NCBI GenBank assembly: GCA_036320915.1
Contig: JAXBDG010000016.1
Span: 744,001-808,000, forward strand
Origin: Linnemannia elongata
Lineage: Eukaryota > Mortierellomycota > Mortierellomycetes > Mortierellales > Mortierellaceae
Direction: 5' to 3'
Length of the DNA: 64,000 nt
The notes below the pieces were generated by a model that was not told where the DNA came from, made no database searches, and saw nothing but the letters and a program-made list of their open reading frames with translations. The translations under genes and the position numbers were made by a program. This document shows, piece after piece, positions 1 to 9,976 of the stretch (within the stretch, counting starts at the first letter, position 1; each line of letters begins with the position of its first letter).

Positions 1-200
1 CCAATGTATCCGTTGGAGACGTAGGGCTCGGCCTGGAAGGACGTAGTGTTCATACTGGTTGTGCGGAAGATCCATTCGTCGTCGGAGGACGAGGAGGGCA
101 TCGCACCTGTGGCGATGGGGGATCCAGACGAAAAGATAGGTATAACCGCCACAATGACGGCGGTAAGGCTCACGACGAGCCGCATTGGGTTCGAACGCAT
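1..200 (-). CDS. Acid trehalase-like (GH65), N-terminal part
   Basis: The reverse strand opens with ATG at 200-198 and stays open to the window edge. The peptide has a hydrophobic N-terminal segment (LVVSLTAVIVAVIPIF) that looks like a signal peptide or signal anchor, then a Ser/Asp-rich linker, then the motif AEPYVSNGYIG. In fungal acid trehalases (Ath1/TreA, glycoside hydrolase family 65) the sequence PYVSNGYIG marks the start of the N-terminal beta-sandwich domain. These enzymes cleave trehalose outside the plasma membrane or in the vacuole. Only about 66 codons are visible, so the catalytic Glu and the (alpha/alpha)6 barrel lie outside. A second ATG six codons in would shorten the N-terminus slightly. 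The family call rests on this one motif and the secretory start. Confidence 0.75.
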   Translation of the reverse strand, partial: MRSNPMRLVVSLTAVIVAVIPIFSSGSPIATGAMPSSSSDDEWIFRTTSMNTTSFQAEPYVSNGYI

Positions 201-1489
201 GGTACTTTGTCGTCTGTTCCCTGCGTATTATGAACGAAGGAGAAAGGGAGGGAGACAAATGTCAATGAATAGAAAAGAGATGAAAATTACGAAGGAGAAT
301 GAGGGAGCAAAGTGAGGAAAAGAGCGATCAATGGGGCGAGAAGTAACAGTAGAAAAAAGTGAGGGGAGGAAGAGGAACAATAAAAAAAAAAAAAAAGGGT
401 GGGCAAACAGGGTGAATCAAGATAAGTTGCCGGTATTTAAGCGTAAACGATTCTCGGTTTTATGAATGCAGGTACTTGCTAACGACTAGCAGAAACGCCT
501 TGCAACTGGGCCAGGACGAAACGTCATGTTGCGGTAATTTACCAATGGTCTTCTTGGGCTTTGGGTTTGGAGTGTGTATGCAAGGCTGCTACTGCGATAA
601 TCGGCTAGGTTAGCAGGGTATGAACGGTAGACCGGTTCCTGTTGAGTAAAGTTTGTTTTGGTGGGGTAAGAAAGACAATGCAAGGACGAGAGGTACGCGA
701 GAGAAGAAGGAAGGGTCATGGGCCAAAACGGCTATTCTCTTTGGGCGACCAAGGCCTGCATGACTCTAGTCCTCATTGGCGCTAGGAAGAAGGGAGAGGC
801 GACACAATCCACGGGTATGTGGAGTAAGCCCAAGAAAAAGTGACAAAGGGCCCAAAACGAGAGCAAGAAAAACCACCCCCGCTTTACCCCACAGCCTTAT
901 CTTTCTGTTTTTGGTCGTTAGGTCATCCGAAAACAAACAAGAAAAGCACGCAAGCTACCAAAAGATAGGGTACAATGGCTCTGATAGGATGCATATGGAC
1001 AACGATGCAGCCTGAATGGCTAGTTGCACCCAACGAGTAGCCTTTCGACTAGAATACAGATGAAAATATTAGCCCGACGCGCCGTTTATCCGCTCGCTTG
1101 ACTCGAAGGTGTACACGGATACTTTTTTTCATGTTACCCAACCGACAAGGTCTTATCTCTGGTACCTCTGTTGTGGTATCCACTCAAATTGCTGGTAGTG
1201 TGAGTTCCAGTCTGAGTTCTGAGTAACAAGACATGTACCTCTTTCTGATTGTTACCCCATCTGTCCCTGTTTACGGTTCATTCTGATTTCAAGATGATTC
1301 GTTGCATGGGAAAAGGAGGTCCTGATGGCAAGGTGAGGGGGACAGAAGAAGCGACGTCAACAAAGGGTGGACGGTAAGAGTGGCGTAAAAAAGAAGAGAA
1401 GAATGGAAAGAACAGCGCTAAAAATTGTTTGTATTCAAAATGATCTATGTGCCTTAAATAGTCTGAGAATGTGGTGCGAAAAAGGGATG
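201..1489. other. Intergenic, upstream of the trehalase gene
   Basis: About 1.3 kb without a supportable gene. The reverse strand has a TTAAATA element near 433-440 and an A/G-rich forward tract (340-400), which on the reverse strand is the T/C-rich leader common before fungal start codons. Short open frames here show no recognisable protein and no family motif. Confidence 0.6.
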
Positions 1490-2184
1490 TCACACCTCAT
1501 CGAGTGCCTCCTCATACGAGAACCCACTATCCGCATTCTTGACAACCTCGGGGTACAACCGCATCTTCGTATAAAACCGCCACAGCACAAAGTACAGGTA
1601 TCCATTCAACAGCCAATCCACTGCCATCCCCACAACCACCACCAGCACAAACGTATCCACCTTTGTCCCACAATAGAATGTCGGTGGTAATTTTATAGTC
1701 GAAGATCCATCCCCCTCGACGACAACAGTGGCATACGCAGAAGGGTCGAGACATGCACCTTGCATCCGGTCCTTGTTCAATGCCAGCTCATATGCTACTA
1801 GTCCAATCCTGGCCACGGATAAGAACATCACCAGCCATTGGACAAACACATACATCCTCGTCAACATGTACGACCACTAGGTACAAAACAAAAAAGAGAG
1901 GTACGTTAGCTGATTAATTTTATCTTGTTGCCAACAGACACTGTTCCTCTGACACACACCACCCAATTTACATTGAATTGCGCGATAAACGCGATGGCAG
2001 CAGTGACAGCTTGAACGACAGAGAATCCTGCAACGATTGCACAAATAGCCGAGGAGGAAAAGAAGAAAGTGCCCCAAAGAAATAGACATATCGAACCAGC
2101 TGCGTTGATGACGAGAACGAATCCTGAGAGCCACATCCCTCCGCCTCGTATCGGTAGACACAGGCAGCAATTGTTGCAGTACAT
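1490..2184 (-). CDS. Small four-helix membrane protein, two exons
   Basis: Two exons join in frame: 2184-1972 and 1876-1490 (199 aa). The intron (1971-1877) has GTAAAT, a GCTAAC branch-like site and CTAG at its 3' end. The protein starts with a cysteine-rich head (YCNNCCLCLPIRGGG) followed directly by a hydrophobic helix, then two more close hydrophobic segments in exon 1. Exon 2 begins with another (VFVQWLVMFLSVARIGLVAY), then an exposed loop with two cysteines, then a last helix (VLVVVVGMAVDWLLNGYLY), and ends in an acidic tail. The short N-terminal CC..C head before the first helix recalls LAPTM4/tetraspan-like proteins, but I cannot assign a family. It probably sits in the plasma or an endomembrane. 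A TATA element lies about 165 bp upstream. Confidence 0.75.
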
Positions 2185-3242
2185 TTTGTTTATCGATAGA
2201 TGGGAAAGGAGTCAAGGAGAGTGGATGGAATGAAGTAGGCTAAGGGTATGAGTAGGTGTACAGTCTCTCTATCAGAGTGAAGACAGAGGATGATGACACC
2301 AGGAGAAAAGAAGATTTAGCAGTAAAAAATGAAAGAGACAACGACACTTTATATACTTGTACCTGAGGACACTTCTACCCATGGAGAGCAACAACTACTT
2401 CGAAAGAGAAGTTTGGGTCATACGATAGACGAAAAGAAAAGATAATTGCCTCGGGGTAAAAGAAGAAGAAATCAAGGATCACACTCATGGTCAATTCATG
2501 ACCATGTAAAGTTGGCAAGGAAAAAAAACGAATAGAGAGAAATAGATACAATGCCAGGGGTAACTCGAAAACAGTCAAACGTGTTCTGGAAGTACGTCCT
2601 GTAGTGGAGAGCAAGGTATAGAACTAAGGCCTTACCTAGCCGAATGACCTTGCGAGAGAACAAGGAAATGCATGCACTGAGGACACAAAGAGCATCATCA
2701 TCACCCCTCTTTATATCCCTGCAGCTCACGCGTCAAGAAATAAATCGCGCATAGCTCACCCCTATTTCATTGTAAATCCCTCAACGGTGTATCTGCCTCG
2801 ACTCCCTGCCGTGCTTGTTTTTCTACCATTTACCACGACAACAGGTATAATTCAACCCATCACACTACCCTTTACAACTCAGCGGACCCCTTGCCTGCTT
2901 CTTTCTTGCACTCAGCAAACCGCATACCCTACTACGCGGGGTTTGAGACTATTATTTATCATTCGCCTTTTTTAAGCGCCTAAAGGGAAAGAAGTAATTG
3001 TGGTGCAAATTCTGTATATTAAAATCATGTAACTGCTTCGCGAGAGAGGCTAGTAGTCTTGCCGGCAACCCTCCTTTGGGAATGAAACACAAGAATGACA
3101 TGAAGAAAAGACGCGTTTATCGATACTGTGTGTGTATGTGCAATGTTGAGATGTCTCTTTAATTCAATCGCAAAATCCAAAGTGTAACAATTGCCGAAAG
3201 GAAAAAGTGAGAATGAAAAGGGACGAGGAACATGTTGATTCA
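2185..3242. other. Intergenic, promoter and 3' flank
   Basis: Holds the promoter of the membrane-protein gene (TATA at 2348) and the 3' side of the Cys-motif gene at 3243. I see no coding exon, RNA gene or repeat that I can support. Confidence 0.55.
2348..2355 (-). promoter_or_regulatory. TATA element of the four-helix membrane protein gene
   Basis: The reverse strand reads TATATAAA about 165 bp upstream of the ATG at 2184. Position and sequence fit a core promoter; no experimental support. Confidence 0.45.
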
Positions 3243-4266
3243 TCAGCAGTGTAAGTCATGTCCCCTCTTGACAAGCAAACGGTGCATGCTACAGTATCCA
3301 TCATATCGACCAAGGTTAGTGCAGCGCTTTCCTGTCGTATTGGCGAATCGCATTACAAACCCCATCGCTCTCTTCCTGCTGCTAGGTCTTTTCGGTTGTA
3401 GTAACTGCAGCACCTGTCGCCGACGAGACTGAATGCTCAAAAGTGGCGGTGGGTGCAGTTGGTTGGTCAACGGTGCTGGCGACCGGAAGTTTGATACGTA
3501 CAGCCTTTTTGGGTTCCATATTCTTTTTGGATCGGAACAAGCGGACATTGGCATCGTCAGGTGTGGTGGCAGTAGCAGTGGCACTGGTAGTGTTACTGAC
3601 CGCCTTCCGATGTACCAAGCGAAGGCGTGAAGGACTTATAACAACACAGTCGGACGGTGGTGATGAGTTTATCGCCACTGATGCTGATGGAATCGACTTG
3701 CTAAGCGCAGCAAAGTTGTCCTTGGCCATTCGTACTTTCCTTCTCGGAATCGACAGTCCTGAGGTCGGGTTAGTGTTGTTGTTGGTAGTAGTCTTTGCAG
3801 TCATTCTTGCAATTGGATTCTTTTTGTCGTTGCTATTTTTGGCGTCATCATCCTGATGGAGGCGATTCGATGCCTGGTTCTTGGGCAGCGAGGGTTCAGG
3901 CTTAGTGGACAGACCTTGATGAGCATACTGAGGTTCCGGAGAGGTTGAGCGTAAGGACTCCCAACCCTCAGACAGGACATACTCTTCATCCTCCACATCA
4001 GCCCCTATCAGGTCGACAAAGCCGTCGTCGTCATCGTCATCCTCTTTGGTGCTGAGACCTCCACCTTCCTCCTTCCTTTCCGTGCCGTTAGCCTCGGCGT
4101 TGTTGTTGTTGTTGTCTGTAGCCTTGCTGTTCTTGCCAAGATCGCCATCGTCATCATCGCTGTAGGTCGTGGCCAAGACCAAGGACTCGATGTCCTTGTC
4201 TGAGGAGAGAGACGACAGGTCCTCGAAGGAGTCGGCAACGTCGCTTGCGTCATAGGTGGAAGTCAT
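3243..4266 (-). CDS. Acidic low-complexity protein with C-terminal Cys/His motif
   Basis: Read from ATG 4266 the frame is open to a TAG at 3382, giving 294 aa rich in Asp, Ser, Asn and Thr. A better model splices 3413-3332 (82 nt, CAG|GTGCTG to ACGACAG|G), joining exon 1 (4266-3414) to exon 2 (3331-3243) in frame for 313 aa. The spliced C-terminus reads TGKRCTNLGRYDGYCSMH, a C-x8-C-x2-H pattern like half of a small zinc knuckle. Other features: an acidic N-terminal third (DDDDG, poly-Asn, EDDDDDDG), a central basic patch (SIPRRKVRMAKD), and S/T-rich stretches, suggesting a nuclear or disordered protein. The GTGCTG donor is weak, so the 294 aa form may also exist. No family recognised. Confidence 0.6.
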
Positions 4267-4565
4267 TTTTGTTGATTGCTTGGGTCTTGGTAGTGTTTGA
4301 GTAATTCAGCTTGGAGGAGGAGTGTTAGAGGGAAGAGAAGAAAAGGATGAAATGATTTTGAAAAAACCCACCTTTTTATGTTGGCAAGAAATGTTGATCT
4401 GGTTTGTCAAATGTGACGAACAGTTCAGCACAGTGATTTATTAGAGGATAGGGGTTCGAGCATACAATATCGACAATAAGAAGCCTTGGCAAAGGGCGCC
4501 TGGTACATATCGTGAAGCTGTCAAGATTGAGGTAGAGGATAAGGTTGAGGTTGTGGTGAACCAAA

Positions 4566-5990
4566 ATCTGAAGGTGGAGTGGGACGACGCTGCCTTAAGG
4601 CCATGAAAAGCCTGTTATCCATAGTAATGCTGCACGAGCCCGTTGTAGTCACGGTCTCTGGCTTGGTTGCATTGTGTGAATTGGATGGAGCGACGGCCCA
4701 TGATGTTACGGCCCTCGCTGTTGGTGTGGCATTGACAGAAAGGCTTGAAGGCGAAGTACTCTTCAGCCGACACGCTCACAATCCCCAAGGTGTGCAACTG
4801 TTCAAGACAAGATAAACAGCAAGCATTAAGTTTAAAATGTCGTAATCGTTGGTCTTGACTTCTTGGAGTAACAGTCGGATGAGCCGACCGGGCTTGGATT
4901 TTGAGGTTGCCGTCGCCAGCAACAAACAACGGGTGCACCCTATTTCCCCCCCTCTCTCCACTTGCCCTTGTTTCCACACGAGCGGGCGATTGCGCCAACA
5001 GCGTTATTTACGAGATAACTCAAAATAAACTAGTAGAAAAAAAAAGGGCGACTTCTCAACGGACATAGGCCTAGTCAGGCTGTCACGAGCAGTGGCCACT
5101 GTGCTCCAAAGCAACTACTTCTTTCCCTTTCTGATCTCCAAACACAAGAAGGAAAGCACTGTTTTTCATCCTTGGAAAACAACTCGTTCCCTGTACACGT
5201 ACAGTATAAAGTAAAGGAAAAGTATGGGATGCGACGTTGTGGGTGGTAAGGGACAATTAAACAAATAAAAAAAGTCTCGCCTTGTCATTCTCTATTGCAG
5301 TCGCCACTTTCTTTTGTTTCTTTCTTTTCATCCTTAGAAAACAGCTTATGCCCTGTGCATGCACAATAGAAACAAAAAGAAAGCATCAGGTGCAACATTG
5401 TCATGGGGTAAACAGCAATCAAAAAAAAGGGAGCAGTTATTACCGGAACCCTGAAACAAAGCAACCACTAGCAAAGAATATAATAAACATCATGGGATAA
5501 ACAATGGTGATAGAGAGATAGACTTTATTTAGGGGATCAAGGATCAATTGATAACAATGCCACGACAATCTCTCTGGCAAGTATATGTCGAGCCGATGGT
5601 GCAATGTGCTTCTCTTGACAACCTTTTGAACTTTTCCACTTTCACTCAGCACCCTACCGTACCCAAAAAGTCCCATAACATGCTCAACCCTGCACTTACT
5701 CTCAACCACCAAGCAACCACACTTTCGCCCACATCCTCCTACACATAAAGCTGTCCAAGCATCACCTCTGTGGGACAACCCTGACTGGCAAACATCCTTT
5801 ATATCTCTTCTATCCTCTTGGTCCACCTCTAGCCCCATTAGCTTTGCATGTACCTCCAGGCTCAAGCATCTTCTAGTCTTGAAGGAAAAAAGTTTTGAGG
5901 CCTTGAATACCCTCCGAAGATTGTTTTTCATTGAGGGAGAAGAGATGTCGACGACTTTCTAAAGGCAGACCTTCCTGTTCGTCCCTTGAA
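4566..5990 (+). repeat. Left arm of a large eroded inverted duplication
   Basis: Segments 4566-4790 and 5548-5990 read forward match the reverse complement of 6815-6025. Anchors: GTGGGACGAC near 4581, AATGCTGCACGAGCC near 4626, GAAGTACTC.TCAGCCGAC near 4754, GTGCTTCTCTTGACAACC near 5607, and a long near-identical block 5757-5870. About 750 bp (4800-5545) are present only in this arm. Translation of either arm gives peptide pieces interrupted by stops and frameshifts, so a coding or transposon fragment was duplicated and then decayed. Element class unknown. Confidence 0.75.
5163..5432 (+). repeat. Diverged tandem pair of about 110 bp units
   Basis: Unit 1 (about 5163-5275) and unit 2 (about 5326-5432) share the same order of blocks: TTTTCATCCTT.GAAAACA, CCCTGT.CA.G, an A-rich stretch, GCGACGTTGT/GCAACATTGT, GGTAAG..ACAA/GGTAAACAGCAA and a terminal A-run. 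Divergence is substantial. They lie in the part of the left arm missing from the right arm and may be an insertion that duplicated locally. Confidence 0.55.
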
Positions 5991-6024
5991 CTTGCTCTTC
6001 CAGAGCCATTCTTGGCAAAACTCG

Positions 6025-6815
6025 TACCAGAGTATCAAGATCAAAGAATGAACGGAAAGATCTGCTTCGAGAAAGTCATCGACATCTTCTTACTTATCTC
6101 CCCCAATTTCAAGAACTCGTTGGAGGGTATTCAGTGCCTCAAAACGTATGTCCTTCGATGGACTTTTGGTCAAGGCCAGAAGATGCTTGAGCCTGGAGGT
6201 ACATGCAAAGCTAATGGGACTAGAGGTGGACCAAGAGGATAGAAGAGGTATAAAGGATGTTTGCCAGTCAGGGTTGTCCCACAGAGGTGATGCTTAGACA
6301 GCTTCATGTGTAGGTGGAAGTGGGAGAAAGTGTGGTTGCTTGGTCTTGGTGGTTGAGAATAAGTGTGGGGTCGAGCGTGTTATGGGACTTTCTGAGTGTG
6401 GTAGGAGGTTGAGTGAGAGCAGAAAAGTCCAAAAGGTTGTCAAGAGAAGCACATCGCACCATGACATATATTTGCTGGAGGAATTGTTTTTTGTTTGTTT
6501 CAATAGCAGAGCAATAAAAAGACATATCAAAACTAATGCTTGCTTTTCTCTTGCCTTGTTTCGTTGGACGCGTCAGGTTTGTGATCATGTCGGCTGACGA
6601 GTACTTAACCTCCAAGTTTTGCTGTTATGACCAGCAGCGAAAACTATATATCCATGGACAGAGGCTCCATCCAATGCAAACAATGCAACTGAGGCAGGGA
6701 CCGTGGCCATAACGGTGTGTACAGTACGGCTCGTGCAGCATTACAATGGACGACAGACTTTTCTTGGCCCTAAGTGTTGTGTCGTCCCACCCCACCTCCA
6801 GATCTTGGACCACCA
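6025..6815 (-). repeat. Right arm of the inverted duplication
   Basis: The reverse complement matches the left arm block by block. The arms nearly meet around 6000-6025, so the locus is close to a palindrome. This arm keeps one short coding-like run on its reverse strand (FEALNTLQRVLEIGGDK, then a stop, then EDVDDFLEADLSVHS), the best trace of an ancestral protein. No complete frame survives. Confidence 0.75.
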
Positions 6816-7180
6816 TAACGTCAGCCTTATCTAGCACCTCAACCTTGACAGATTCACACTACGCGCCAGGTGCTACTCGCTAGGTGCCCATTGCTAGGGC
6901 TGCTCATTGTTCATATTGGATGTTCAACTACGTTTCCTCGAAAATACTATGGCTCAAAGGTAGGAGGATCCTTAAATAAAAAGAAAAAGCGAATGAAATA
7001 TGGTGGATGCATTGTCTATGCCGATCAGAACGCGGTTTGATTCTACTTTGAATTAGTAAATACAGCTCACTGTCTTCCGTGACGTGAAATTGGCTGAAGA
7101 ACACCTTGGTGTTCATGGCCTTTGTTCGTTTCGAATATTGCAAAGCGTTCTTCGTCCACCTCCCTACTCACTTACACACA
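6816..7180. other. Intergenic, upstream of the OSCP gene
   Basis: Contains the promoter and leader of the OSCP gene. The last 30 bases are C/T-rich with CACTTACACACA just before the ATG. No other gene seen. Confidence 0.5.
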
Positions 7181-8496
7181 ATGGCCTCCATCGCTAACGT
7201 TCGCGCCTTCCAGGTACTTGCCTCACTCAACAACAGTTTCACACATACACCTTCTACAAAACCAGCCCTCTCATCTGGATGTGGCAACTGCCAGAACTAC
7301 GATGTTTTCACACCTTCTGTTGAAGATCACCTTCGACTGACGAGCCGACCGCGTGAAGAGGAATGCAATGGAACTACTTCAGCAAAAGAACCCCACGTTA
7401 ACACTTTGTTTCTTTATCTGTGCCTTTCATTTTTAGGCTGTTCGCGGCTACTCCACTGCCTCCAGCGTCAAGGTAGCGATACAGAACAGCACACAGCAGG
7501 AGCGAACATACAGACGTTTACAGAGATGACATCTCTTTGTACATGGAACAGGGGACTCTAGGGGGCGGAATCGAACGGAAGCACGGGACACTGTAAAGCG
7601 GCGAGATCAGGATACAATTACATCATTACCCTTCGTTCTTGTTCAGCATGGAGGAGTCCAAAGAACTGCTTCCTTGGGTAATGGTTTTTGTGGAAGCGCG
7701 ACAGAACAGGGCGATCCTTTCGAATTCTTATAAGCTACAGAGCAACTATAAGAGGTGCAACTGAGATATCACTTCAGGCCCCAGTCAATTGGGGATTTAT
7801 AAACCAGCAGCAGCTGCTAGTTCAGGACGCCAACTCAGAGAACCTCTCGCCATGACAGCCTTAGGATCCTCCCTCATTGTATGAACATTTTTGTTTAACA
7901 CCCGACCATTGTCGTTTTGCGCCTATGTGTAGATCCCCCTTGTCCTGCACGGCATTGAGGGTCGTTATGCCACTGCCTTGTACACCTCGGCTGCCAAGAA
8001 GTCTGCCTTGGATGCCGTCGATGCCGACTTGAAGCAGGTCAAGCGCGTTGTCGAGAAGGATGATAAGCTCCGCGAGTTCTTGGAGAACCCCACTATCAAC
8101 AGGATCGAGAAGAAGAAGGGCGTCCAGCAAATGTTGTCTGCTGGCAAGTACAACGAGTTGACCAAGAACTTTTTCGACACCTTGGCTGAGAACGGACGTC
8201 TCTACGATACCGTCAAGATCATCAACTCGTACGGTTCCTTGATGAGCGCCGGTCGCGGTGAGGTCCAGGTCACCATCACCTCTGCCAAGCCCTTGGAGAA
8301 CAAGGATGTCGAGAAGGTTAAGGGTTACTTGCAGAAGTCCTCCTTCGTTGACGCCAAGCAGACCCTCATCGTCTCCAACAAGGTCAACCCCGCCATCCTC
8401 GGAGGTTTGGTTGTCGAGTTCGGTGACAAGACCATCGATCTCTCGGTCTCGTCCAAGGTCAACAAGCTCAACCACCTCCTCACCGAGGCCATCTAA
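7181..8496 (+). CDS. ATP5: Mitochondrial ATP synthase subunit 5 (OSCP)
   Basis: Three exons join in phase 0: 7181-7213, 7437-7472 and 7933-8496 (210 aa). The protein is the oligomycin-sensitivity-conferring subunit of the F1Fo ATP synthase, which ties the F1 head to the peripheral stalk in the mitochondrial inner membrane. Exons 1 and 2 encode a basic, Ser/Ala-containing presequence (VRAFQAVRGYSTASS). Exon 3 holds the whole OSCP/delta domain: GIEGRYATALYTSA at the start, then FLENPTINRIEKK, and near the end the conserved NPAILGGLVVEFGDKTIDLS block. Length fits yeast Atp5. Codon use is strongly C-ending, as for a highly expressed gene. Intron 2 is unusually long at 460 nt and rich in perfect short hairpins. 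Confidence in the product is very high. Confidence 0.96.
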
Positions 8497-9012
8497 GGCT
8501 TCTAACCCACTCAACTCTGCCGCTCCACCTGCAACCTCGCCCACCCACCACCCAGCCTTCAACCCATCGCTCAACAAACAGCATAGAGGTCGACTGACAC
8601 GTCCCAATATGTCAAATAAATAACTAACAGTGTCAACCATCTCAACTTATCTTGACCTAACTCAAAGAAACGAACTAACCTGCGGATCTAACGATTCTCG
8701 ATAACGAAGGAAGGGCCTGGCATTCATCGTTAGGTTTTGAAAAAGAGAACAGTGGGCTTGAGTTCCAGTTTCCCAATCTGCAAAGTGTGGGTTAGATCAT
8801 CCTTTTCCCGTGCATGGAATATCATGAGTTGGTACTGGAATGTGTAAGAAAGAAAGGGCCTTTCATTTTCCCGCATCCTGCACGCGGAATGGAAGGGGGG
8901 CAATTACAAAAAGCGTCGATCTTTCTTGCAAGTTGCCGATACATTCACCTCTTTTCCTTCCACCCCACTTTTCAACTCATTTACCCCTCTTATCACTCCT
9001 TTCATAAAAACA
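8497..9012. other. Intergenic between OSCP and CAP genes
   Basis: Holds the OSCP 3' end (an AATAAATAAC signal near 8615) and the C/T-rich leader of the CAP gene. Nothing else recognised. Confidence 0.55.
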
Positions 9013-9798
9013 ATGATCGCCAAAAACATACTCCTTCGTGCCAGGCTCTCGACCCTCCTCCTTGTCATCGGATCGGCGCTCTTCCTCGCATCTCCCACTT
9101 TCGCCGACGAAGCCGTCTCTGTTCCTGCCAACACAGTCGACTTTCAAGCACCCGTCGAAGACGCGCCTCTAGCAGTCGCCGCCACCTCAATTGCTGACCT
9201 CGGAATCACACCCCTGACAGACGCACAGATCGAAGAGATCCTGAACGAGCATAACATGTATCGTGCTCGACATCAGGCCCCCGCCTTGGAGTGGGACGCA
9301 TTCTTGGCACGCGATGCTGAGCGTGCGCTGGGCAATTGTCGCCCCTTCAGTTCTCGTTCTCGCGTATGTATCTATCGTTTTTTTTTTGGGTGTTCATTCT
9401 CTAGTAGCACCCTGGTGTGCCTTTTACTTACATTTTTTTTTTTCTTTTACTTGGATGTTAAAAAAAAATCGCAATAGTACGGGAGGAACGAGTTCACGAG
9501 TGTAGAGACAGACTTCTACCTGGCCGTCGAGACATGGTACGCCCAAATCAAAGGATACCATTTCGAAGACCCCTCTCAATCCACACGGGACTCTGGTACA
9601 TTCTCTCAACTAGTTTGGAAGAACTCGAAACGAATTGGATGTGCAGTCAAGGAGTGTTTGTCGAATGAGGAAGGGGAGGGGGGGAATGGTGGTGAGAGCT
9701 CGTTTGTGCATTTGTGCGAGTACGATCCTCCTGGTAATACTGTTACTAGGCTTTACACTTTGTACAAGAAGAACGTCCTTCCAGCCAGGAAGATCTAG
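9013..9798 (+). CDS. Secreted CAP/SCP/PR-1 family protein
   Basis: Two exons, 9013-9363 and 9478-9798, join in phase 0 (223 aa); the intron has GTATGT and ends AATAG. Residues 1-31 form a clear signal peptide (RLSTLLLVIGSALFLASPTFA). A short Ala/Val-rich stretch follows, then the CAP domain from about residue 62: EEILNEHNMYRARH with the family's first His, ALEWDAFLARDAER, TDFYLAVETWYAQI, SGTFSQLVWKNSKRIGCAV with the second His position replaced by Gln (family GHFTQ.VW), and HLCEYDPPGN. Related fungal proteins (Pry1, SCP-like) bind sterols or lipids outside the cell. The spliced N-terminal core is slightly shorter than usual around the splice site. It converges with EMC1, with 178 bp between the stop codons. 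Confidence 0.92.
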
Positions 9799-9976
9799 TA
9801 GGGATGGACAAAAAAAAGCAACAACAACACCATACTTGCACGAATAAACCAAAAAAAAAAAAAAAAAACCATTTACATATGGAAAGTGTTTCTTATTTCT
9901 ATAATTTTGCGATACAATCATGTCTCAACACGATAACCTAGGACCCAATCCCTCGAAATATCCTCTCTTTCTCTCC

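Noticed and set aside
185..200. GGGTTCGAACGC, like a tRNA T-loop
   Set aside because: No acceptor or anticodon stems fit around it, and it is coding on the reverse strand.
7861..8640. 259-codon open frame opposite the OSCP exon
   Set aside because: Mirror of the C-biased codons of ATP5; no start context, no recognisable domain, and a complete OSCP lies on the other strand.
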